Positions 1 through 4,789 of a stretch of 5,618 bases of DNA are shown in pieces. This DNA is from CAZOZK01 sp964584245 (GTDB lineage: Bacteria > Patescibacteriota > Microgenomatia > UBA1400 > PJMF01). The stretch spans positions 1 to 5,618 of the forward strand of contig CAZOZK010000065.1 in assembly GCA_964584245.1 (NCBI GenBank). Reading direction: 5' to 3'. The translations under genes and the position numbers were made by a program. The notes beneath the pieces were generated by a model. That model saw only the letters and a program-made list of their open reading frames with translations. It had not been told where the DNA came from and did not search any database. The number at the start of each line of letters is the position of its first letter. Position 1 is the stretch's first letter.

Positions 1-750
1 ATTGATCGTATTATTATCGAGACCGCTGGCACTGCCGATCCGGCAAGTATGGCTCTTAGCGTCTCGAATCATCCAAGATTGCAACGCGATGGAGTTATCA
101 CTATTATTGATGTGGTCAATTTTGATGGCTACGAGGATCTGTCACTGATTGCGCAGCGACAAGCCCAACTGACCGATTTAATTGTTTTCAACAAAATTGA
201 GTTGGTGGATTTGGCGCGCAAACAAGCCGTGGTTGGCTACGTGCGAGAGCTCAACGAAACCGCACCAATTGTGGAGGCGCCGGGCGGCGTGCTCAATCCT
301 CAAGTTGCGTTTGGACTGAGCAGTGTTGAACTGGAAAAGGAGCTGGCAGAGTTTGGGGAGCATGAAGATTCTGAAACGCATCAGTATGCCCACGAGCACG
401 AATCCCAAGATGGCATCGATGCGTTTACGTTTGTGAGTGATACTATTTTTGACAAAACCAGTTTTATAGCACAGATTGCCCAGCTGCCCAAAACAGTTAT
501 TCGCATCAAAGGAATTATTCAGTTTGATGGAGGCTGGGAAGTGGTGAACACAGTTTATCGCCGATTTGATTCCTATCCACTGACACAAGATATGCATGAT
601 AAGTTAAGCGCGCGTCAAAAAAATGAAAAATCTCTCAAAACTCGCCTCATCATAATCGGCTATCGAGTCAATGATGATGCCCGTGAGCTTCGTGCTCTTC
701 TGGAGCGTGCATTGCTTCCTGGCGCAGTTGCTTCCAGTACACCGCAATAA
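1..750 (+). CDS. COG0523/CobW-type metallochaperone GTPase, 5'-truncated by the window edge
   Basis: The reading frame is open from base 1, so the true start lies upstream; 249 residues are visible. The first residues contain ETAGTADP (bases 19-42), the Walker B-side ExxGxADP signature of the CobW/HypB/UreG G3E GTPases. NKIE at bases 190-201 is the guanine-specificity NKxD motif with Glu in the last position. A His/Glu-rich linker follows (bases 358-405, four His), a usual metal-binding insert of COG0523 proteins. The CobW C-terminal domain comes next, with DAFTFVSD, IRIKGIIQF and RLIIIGYRV. The P-loop and the CxCC metal site would lie upstream and cannot be checked. Family members hydrolyse GTP to deliver zinc or another metal to client proteins in the cytoplasm; which metal is used here is unknown. 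The 3' end overlaps the convergent YibE/F gene by 83 bp, and the conserved C-terminal helix (RELRALLERAL) lies inside that overlap. The family call is firm; the metal and client are not. Confidence 0.92.
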   Translation: MDRIIIETAGTADPASMALSVSNHPRLQRDGVITIIDVVNFDGYEDLSLIAQRQAQLTDLIVFNKIELVDLARKQAVVGYVRELNETAPIVEAPGGVLNPQVAFGLSSVELEKELAEFGEHEDSETHQYAHEHESQDGIDAFTFVSDTIFDKTSFIAQIAQLPKTVIRIKGIIQFDGGWEVVNTVYRRFDSYPLTQDMHDKLSARQKNEKSLKTRLIIIGYRVNDDARELRALLERALLPGAVASSTPQ

Positions 751-1825
751 GCGTGGTCAGTGGTACTGCGAGCACCAGGCCAATACTACCCACTAGTGTG
801 CGGACAATTTCTTCGGCAATTACCTCAAAATTGATGATCTGGATCAACGGAAATTGGTTATCCATAAACAGCAGTAGTAGCGGCAGCGCGGTGCCGGTGT
901 ACACCAAAACCAGTGTGTTTACCAAAGACGCAATATGATCTTTGCCCACGTTCATGGCTCTGGCGAACAGTTGCATGCTGCCCAACTTTGGGTTGGCGCG
1001 GATTAATTCTTTCACGATCGAGGCCTGCGAAATCGTAATATCATCGAGCACGCCCAGCGTACCAATAATAATACCTGCCATCATAATGCCCTTGGCATTA
1101 AAACTACTACCTTTGAGTGTTTGCAAAAACGCAACCTCCTCGGTGGCAAAGCCAGTCAACCGAGCCATCTGGGTGAATAGATAGGCAAGTATGCCTGTTG
1201 CGACTAGCGCAAAAAAAGTGCCGAGTACAGCCACAGTCGTTTTCGAACTAAATCCGTGGGTCAGGTAAAAACTAATCAAAATAATAAAGAGCGAACCAAT
1301 AATTGCCACGGTGATTGGGTCATGTCCCTCTTGAATGTACGGCAGAATAAAGTAAAAAATGACTGCAAATGAAGTGACTAGCCCGGCCAGCGCGCGAATG
1401 CCATTTCCTCTGGCAACCAACAAGACAAGAAAAATAAACAAGCCGAATGCCAACGCCAAAGCAGGCCGGCGCACAAAGTCATTAATATAGAAGGTTGGTT
1501 CGCCAGAAATGAGATCGGATTGGGAGACTACGACCGAATTTCCCACTTCGTACGGGAATGACGAGTCTTCAACTAACCGTTCAACAGTGGTTGTTACTTT
1601 TTTGCCATCTTTGATCTCAACTTCGATAGTTTGCACGCTGGTTTGCGTGCCATCGGGATACGTTTGTGTTTCTGTGGATGGGATCGCGGTTATTTTTCCT
1701 TCCAATAAAACCGGCAGCTCTTGTGTGGTCACCTCTGCTTGAACTTGAGGGGCGAATACAAAAAATGGCGCACCAATTATGCTACCAGCACAGAAAAAAA
1801 GTATTAGTATAATGAGCTTGCGCAT
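668..1825 (-). CDS. YibE/F family multi-pass membrane protein with His-rich C-terminal tail
   Basis: The 385-residue protein starts with a signal-like segment: MRK, then a hydrophobic stretch, with possible cleavage after QVQA near residue 30. An extracytoplasmic beta-rich region follows (about 31-118), then seven likely membrane segments near residues 122-138, 143-164, 170-190, 196-219, 247-263, 298-320 and 343-363. Conserved family blocks are visible: GVLDDITISQAS (258-269), GKDHIASLVNTLVLVYTG (294-311) and a final NFEVIAEEIVRTLVGSIGL (332-350). These identify the YibE/F-like family (Pfam YibE_F), whose biochemical role is not established. The last residues, EEHEAHGHHH, form a His-rich tail after the last membrane helix and could bind metal; this is inference. 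No Shine-Dalgarno is evident, and a TGG-extended -10 motif ends 9 nt before the ATG, so the mRNA may have almost no leader. The gene is convergent with and overlaps the CobW-type gene, and is divergent from the photolyase gene. Confidence 0.92.
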   Translation of the reverse strand: MRKLIILILFFCAGSIIGAPFFVFAPQVQAEVTTQELPVLLEGKITAIPSTETQTYPDGTQTSVQTIEVEIKDGKKVTTTVERLVEDSSFPYEVGNSVVVSQSDLISGEPTFYINDFVRRPALALAFGLFIFLVLLVARGNGIRALAGLVTSFAVIFYFILPYIQEGHDPITVAIIGSLFIILISFYLTHGFSSKTTVAVLGTFFALVATGILAYLFTQMARLTGFATEEVAFLQTLKGSSFNAKGIMMAGIIIGTLGVLDDITISQASIVKELIRANPKLGSMQLFARAMNVGKDHIASLVNTLVLVYTGTALPLLLLFMDNQFPLIQIINFEVIAEEIVRTLVGSIGLVLAVPLTTLIAVYWKQLRQEAMHAPEEHEAHGHHH

Positions 1826-1834
1826 ACTAGTAGT

Positions 1835-1843
1835 ATCGTACCA
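1835..1843 (-). promoter_or_regulatory. putative extended -10 of the YibE/F gene
   Basis: On the minus strand this reads TGGTACGAT, that is a TGn extension followed by TACGAT. It ends 9 nt before the YibE/F ATG, which predicts a leader of about 2-3 nt. The best -35 candidate at 18-bp spacing, TTATCT (1859-1864), is poor. No Shine-Dalgarno is present, which fits a near-leaderless mRNA. It is the left arm of a mirrored motif shared with the photolyase promoter. Confidence 0.45.
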
Positions 1844-1848
1844 TGGAG

Positions 1849-1857
1849 TGGTAGGAT
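1849..1857 (+). promoter_or_regulatory. putative extended -10 of the photolyase gene
   Basis: TGGTAGGAT is a TGn extension plus TAGGAT and ends 13 nt before the photolyase ATG, predicting a leader of about 6-7 nt. No good -35 is seen, as is common for extended -10 promoters. An alternative is the perfect TATAAT at 1808-1813 inside the start of the divergent gene, which lacks both a TG extension and a -35 and would give a leader of about 50 nt without a strong Shine-Dalgarno. Confidence 0.4.
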
Positions 1858-1870
1858 CAGATAAGTACGC

Positions 1871-3316
1871 ATGGCAAAACTCACTTCACAAATCCATCAT
1901 AAAACGAAGTCGATAATCGATCGTAGTTTGCGCTTAAACGACGCTACGTATGGTGATGGTCCAATTTTGTACTGGATGTACCGTGATCAACGAGTTGAGG
2001 ATAATTGGGCATTACTTCGCGCACAGGAAATTGCTCTAGAGCGAAAGCAGCCGCTGTTGGTTGTTGTGGCTATCCGTGAAGATTTACTATCAGTCCATGG
2101 TACCAGTCGCTGGTTTGAGCCAATGATTCAAGGATTAGAAGAGGTGCATACCGAGCTGGCAAAAAAACAGATTGGATTTACTATTTTGATTGGAGATCTT
2201 GAAAAAACTTTGCCAAATTGTATTGATGAATATGCTGTCGGTGCTGTTGTGTGTGATTTTTCACCTCTGCGATTTCCGCGGCAGATTCAAAAAAAACTGG
2301 CTGCAAGTTCAAAAGTAGCTTGGGAAGTTGTGGATGCCCACAACTGTGTGCCGACTTGGATTGCTTCGCCCAAGCAGGAATTTGCAGCACGCACGTTTCG
2401 GCCAAAAATCCACGCGCTTTTGCCCGAGTATCTAGTGGATTTTCCAAAAGTAATAAAACATCCGTATCCAGAAAAACTAGCTGAGTTTCCAGCATTGCAA
2501 AATAAATTTTTTTCGGTCAATCCACACAAAATGGCACAAGATGTTTTGGAGGCGGTTCGTGTGAATACAAAAATTAAACCAGTTGCGTGGTTTATCCCTG
2601 GTGAGCAAGCTGGCCAGCGCGCGCTCGAAACATTTATTACAACAAAACTATCAAACTATGAGAAAGATAGAAATGACCCAACAAAAGATGGTTTGTCCAA
2701 TCTATCTCCCTATCTGCATTTTGGGCACCTTGCACCAGCGCGCGTGGCTTTAGAACTGCAAGCAATCAGCCTCCAACAAAAACAATCTCAAATAGGCACT
2801 TTTTTTGAAGAGGTCGTTGTTCGCAGAGAGTTATCAGACAATTTTTGTTTTTATGCACAGTCGTATGACACAATAGCAGGCGCGCCAGCGTGGGCGCAAA
2901 AAACGCTCGAGGCTCATAAAGAAGACAGTCGTGAATTTACCTACTCATACTCTGAATTTGAACACGCACAAACTCACGATCCAGCCTGGAATACAGCTCA
3001 AAATCAACTCATAAAAACTGGGAAAATGCACGGGTATATGCGCATGTACTGGGCTAAAAAAATTCTAGAGTGGAGTAAAACTCCCGAGGAAGCAATTGCA
3101 ACGGCAATTCGACTCAATGACGAGTACGAACTGGATGGTAGAGATCCAAATGGATATGTTGGTGTGCTCTGGTCAATTGCGGGACTTCATGACAGACCTT
3201 GGTTTGAACGACCAGTCTATGGCACCATTCGCTACATGAATGCAAATGGACTCAAACGGAAATTTGATTTAGCCGGGTATGTCAATCAGCACTCATCTCC
3301 AATACAAACTGCCTAA
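1871..3316 (+). CDS. phr: class II CPD photolyase (deoxyribodipyrimidine photo-lyase)
   Basis: This 481-residue flavoprotein uses blue light to split cyclobutane pyrimidine dimers in DNA. Class II signatures run along its length. The N-terminal alpha/beta domain has GPILYWMYRDQRVEDNWALL (30-49), DFSPLR (129-134), VDAHNCVPTW (154-163) and RTFRPKI (174-180). The FAD-binding domain has LSNLSPYLHFGHLAPARV (275-292), EEVVVRRELSDNFCFY (313-328), KMHGYMRMYWAKKILEW (385-401) and DGRDPNGYVGVLWSIAGLHD (422-441). Trp373 and Trp394 are 21 residues apart, matching the spacing I recall for the electron-transfer Trp dyad of the Methanosarcina class II enzyme. Length is normal and no break is seen, so it should be active. 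The ATG at 1871 leaves about 28 residues before the core, as in relatives. No Shine-Dalgarno is clear; a TGG-extended -10 lies 13 nt upstream. Class II enzymes are scattered among bacteria, archaea and eukaryotes, so horizontal acquisition is possible but not shown here. The 3' end overlaps the hypothetical gene by 35 bp. Confidence 0.96.
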   Translation: MAKLTSQIHHKTKSIIDRSLRLNDATYGDGPILYWMYRDQRVEDNWALLRAQEIALERKQPLLVVVAIREDLLSVHGTSRWFEPMIQGLEEVHTELAKKQIGFTILIGDLEKTLPNCIDEYAVGAVVCDFSPLRFPRQIQKKLAASSKVAWEVVDAHNCVPTWIASPKQEFAARTFRPKIHALLPEYLVDFPKVIKHPYPEKLAEFPALQNKFFSVNPHKMAQDVLEAVRVNTKIKPVAWFIPGEQAGQRALETFITTKLSNYEKDRNDPTKDGLSNLSPYLHFGHLAPARVALELQAISLQQKQSQIGTFFEEVVVRRELSDNFCFYAQSYDTIAGAPAWAQKTLEAHKEDSREFTYSYSEFEHAQTHDPAWNTAQNQLIKTGKMHGYMRMYWAKKILEWSKTPEEAIATAIRLNDEYELDGRDPNGYVGVLWSIAGLHDRPWFERPVYGTIRYMNANGLKRKFDLAGYVNQHSSPIQTA

Positions 3317-3566
3317 ACGCATTGGAAATTTCCTGCAAAACCGCATCATTTGATTCAATAATTACATGTGGTGGTGGCAAAATATCGAGCATGGATTGTG
3401 CTGTTTCTTCACTAATCTCGAGTTCCTGGATCATTTCATTTGTGCAGAACTGCACTCTCGTTTCAAGTTCTTTTGGCAGAGCGCCTAGCTCTGCATCAAC
3501 ACTAGAATCCCACCCAGCAAGCCGTTGGATAGCCGTTAGTGAAAGTGAAATCATGCCTCGTTGCAT
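3282..3566 (-). CDS. small acidic hypothetical protein
   Basis: I do not recognise this 94-residue protein. It is soluble, strongly acidic (Asp and Glu far outnumber Lys and Arg) and mostly predicted helical from its residue pattern, for example the stretches ETRVQFCTNEMIQELEI and NDAVLQEISNAFRQFVLEM. A short Pro-rich turn (ILPPPHVII) lies in the middle. There is a single Cys and no membrane segment or known motif. It is preferred over the opposite-strand frame at 3322-3603, whose Ser/Cys/Ile-rich translation looks like antisense noise. Support comes from its filling of the gap between photolyase and MscS, its balanced composition, and a TAAGAT -10-like motif exactly one leaderless distance before the ATG. 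Its 3' end overlaps the photolyase by 35 bp, convergently. It is divergent from mscS with a 44-bp gap. Function cannot be stated, and homologues would be needed to prove that it is expressed. Confidence 0.55.
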   Translation of the reverse strand: MQRGMISLSLTAIQRLAGWDSSVDAELGALPKELETRVQFCTNEMIQELEISEETAQSMLDILPPPHVIIESNDAVLQEISNAFRQFVLEMSAD

Positions 3567-3572
3567 AACTTT

Positions 3573-3578
3573 ATCTTA
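3573..3578 (-). promoter_or_regulatory. possible -10 of the small hypothetical gene
   Basis: The minus strand reads TAAGAT, with 6 nt between it and the ATG at 3566, so transcription would begin at or next to the start codon. No convincing -35 is seen. It overlaps the predicted -35 of the divergent mscS promoter, so the two could compete for polymerase. Confidence 0.3.
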
Positions 3579-3604
3579 CACTATCTACCAACCTATGGCA
3601 TAAT
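3575..3604 (+). promoter_or_regulatory. putative mscS promoter, probably leaderless
   Basis: The -35 candidate CTTACA (3575-3580, four of six matches to TTGACA) and CATAAT (3599-3604) are separated by 18 bp. The -10 is preceded by TGG (3596-3598), giving an extended form TGGCATAAT. Only 6 nt separate the -10 from the ATG at 3611, so the expected transcription start coincides with the start codon. The absence of any Shine-Dalgarno agrees with this. Confidence 0.5.
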
Positions 3605-3610
3605 CGCCAC

Positions 3611-4675
3611 ATGCTAGCTTCTATTACGTCCCCATTGTTCAACTTCGCACAAACCTACACAAACAGTATTCTTACCTTTGCCGTATTATTTATTCTTTTT
3701 TTCTTTATTTTGTTTATCGTCAAAACTATTTTTTTGCGACGGCTCTATGCCTTAGCCTTACAGCTAACCAACAGCCTTGATTCATTTATTTCTGATCTCA
3801 TCAAGACCTGGAACTGGGGGATTTTAGTTATGATTTCTGCGTATATCAGTTTTCAGTTTATTGAGTTACCAGCCAAAGTTGACGCGGTTCTTAACTTTAC
3901 GATGGGAATTGTGATTGGTTGGGTAGTCATCCAATCAGCTTTGGTAATTCTGAGTTACATTTTTACTAGATTGATTGCTCAGCGACAAAGAGTTGAACCA
4001 GAATTTGATCCAACCGTCCTATTGTTTTTGCGCCAGGCCTTGATTATCACCGTCTGGATCATGGCGATATTAGTGGTGATTCAAAATCTTGGATATGAAA
4101 TTTCCGCGCTAGTTGGCGGACTGGGGCTTGGAGGATTGGCTGTGGCGTTTGCAGTCCAAAATGTCTTGTCCGATGTTTTTTCATCCATTTCAATTTATTT
4201 TGATCGGCCATTTAAAATAGGCGACTATATAGTGGTAGGAGAAGATGGCGGTGTAGTCAAAAAAATTGGCATAAAGTCGACGCGCCTTACCACGCTGCAA
4301 GGACAAGAACTGGTCATATCAAATAAAGAGTTGACTGAATCGCGTGTCCACAACTATAAAAAAATGGTGACGCGTCGTGTAGTTTTATCCTTTGGCATTG
4401 AGTACGGGACCTCACTCAAAAAACTCAAACAGATTCCAGCTTTAGTGCAAGCGGTGATTGAAAAACAGGAGAACGTTACATTTAGTAGATGTCATTGCAA
4501 AACGCTTTCTGATTCGAGTATTCGCTTTGAAGCAATTTATACTGTTACATCGCCAGAATTCACTGTATATATGGATGCACAGCAAGCAATTAATTTTGCT
4601 GTACTCGAGATTTTTGAAAAACAGAAGATAGAAATAGCATACTCAACACAGCGATTTTTCACTACAAAAGAGTAG
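3611..4675 (+). CDS. mscS: MscS-family small-conductance mechanosensitive channel
   Basis: This 354-residue inner-membrane protein should form a homo-oligomeric channel that opens under membrane tension and releases solutes during hypo-osmotic shock. Hydrophobic segments lie near residues 16-38, 68-88, 94-118 and 138-158. The glycine/alanine-rich pore helix follows at 163-190 (SALVGGLGLGGLAVAFAVQN, then VLSDVFSSI). The family hallmark FDRPFKIGDYIVV is at 197-209 and starts the beta domain; EDGGVVKKIGIKSTRLTT and ISNKELTESRVHNY follow. The C-terminal alpha/beta domain ends near IAYSTQRFF. The protein has one more membrane helix than the three of E. coli MscS, which is common in the family. A CHC pair (294-296) in the cytoplasmic domain is unusual but of unknown meaning. 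No Shine-Dalgarno precedes the ATG; a -10 motif ends 6 nt upstream, so the mRNA is probably leaderless. The stop codon (TAG) lies inside the -35 region of the next promoter. Confidence 0.95.
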   Translation: MLASITSPLFNFAQTYTNSILTFAVLFILFFFILFIVKTIFLRRLYALALQLTNSLDSFISDLIKTWNWGILVMISAYISFQFIELPAKVDAVLNFTMGIVIGWVVIQSALVILSYIFTRLIAQRQRVEPEFDPTVLLFLRQALIITVWIMAILVVIQNLGYEISALVGGLGLGGLAVAFAVQNVLSDVFSSISIYFDRPFKIGDYIVVGEDGGVVKKIGIKSTRLTTLQGQELVISNKELTESRVHNYKKMVTRRVVLSFGIEYGTSLKKLKQIPALVQAVIEKQENVTFSRCHCKTLSDSSIRFEAIYTVTSPEFTVYMDAQQAINFAVLEIFEKQKIEIAYSTQRFFTTKE

Positions 4676-4701
4676 GCAGAGTATGGTATATATGGTATAG
4701 T
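4673..4701 (+). promoter_or_regulatory. putative promoter of the DsbA-like gene
   Basis: TAGGCA (4673-4678, four of six matches to TTGACA) is followed after exactly 17 bp by TATAGT (4696-4701), with a TGG extension at 4693-4695. This is the most complete promoter in the window. The predicted start near 4708 gives a leader of about 82 nt. The -35 begins inside the mscS stop codon, so the two genes are tightly packed but separately promoted. Confidence 0.6.
4682..4699 (+). repeat. perfect 9-bp tandem duplication at the DsbA promoter
   Basis: TATGGTATA occurs twice with no gap (4682-4690 and 4691-4699). The second copy supplies the TGG extension and most of the -10. The first copy offers a second, overlapping TGG-extended -10-like sequence (TGGTATATA, 4684-4692). 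It may be a duplicated promoter element or a binding site for a regulator. Confidence 0.85.
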
Positions 4702-4717
4702 CTTTTAACTTATACCA
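4693..4717. promoter_or_regulatory. inverted repeat over the DsbA -10 and predicted start site
   Basis: TGGTATA (4693-4699) and TATACCA (4711-4717) are perfect 7-bp inverted arms around an 11-bp centre. The left arm is part of the extended -10, and the centre holds the expected transcription start. Most of the left arm lies upstream of the start, so a role at DNA level, such as an operator, is more likely than an RNA hairpin. No T-run follows, so it is not a terminator for mscS. Confidence 0.4.
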
Positions 4718-4728
4718 AAGGCGAAAAA

Positions 4729-4773
4729 ATACTAATTAGTAGTTAGTATCTGGCATAGTCAAGGCCAGATGCT
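4729..4773 (+). promoter_or_regulatory. structured 5' leader with two overlapping hairpins
   Basis: Hairpin A pairs ATACTAA (4729-4735) with TTAGTAT (4743-4749) around a 7-nt loop; a 12-bp palindrome, TACTAATTAGTA (4730-4741), overlaps its left side. Hairpin B pairs ATCTGGC (4748-4754) with GCCAGAT (4764-4770) around a 9-nt loop, and can extend outward to 4745/4773 through one G-U and two normal pairs. The two stems share 4745-4749, so full forms exclude each other. Hairpin B buries the upstream ATG (4769) and ends just before the ribosome binding site. No T-run follows, so it is not a terminator. No known riboswitch class is recognised. Confidence 0.45.
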
Positions 4774-4774
4774 C

Positions 4775-4782
4775 AAAAGGAA
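4775..4782 (+). promoter_or_regulatory. ribosome binding site deciding the DsbA-like start
   Basis: AAAAGGAA contains AGGA (4778-4781) at 8 nt from the ATG at 4790, a good Shine-Dalgarno distance. It lies downstream of the alternative ATG at 4769 and so can only serve the 4790 start. It is the only clear Shine-Dalgarno among the gene starts visible here. Confidence 0.75.
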
Positions 4783-4789
4783 TATTATT

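Noticed and set aside
178..597. Minus-strand open frame of 139 codons inside the CobW-type gene
   Set aside because: It is antisense to a well-conserved GTPase; its translation is rich in Cys, His, Asn and Phe and shows no domain.
753..1742. Three plus-strand open frames (753-938, 942-1184, 1509-1742)
   Set aside because: All lie antisense to the conserved YibE/F gene and have Ser/Thr/Ile-rich, non-protein-like translations.
1808..1813. Perfect TATAAT on the plus strand upstream of the photolyase
   Set aside because: No TG extension and no -35-like hexamer at 16-18 bp; it lies inside the divergent coding region, so it is kept only as an alternative promoter.
2181..2529. Two overlapping minus-strand frames inside the photolyase gene
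   Set aside because: They run antisense to conserved photolyase motifs and show no recognisable domain or start signal.
3322..3603. Plus-strand frame of 93 codons between photolyase and mscS
   Set aside because: Its translation is Ser/Cys/Ile-rich like an antisense shadow; the minus-strand frame in the same stretch is more protein-like.
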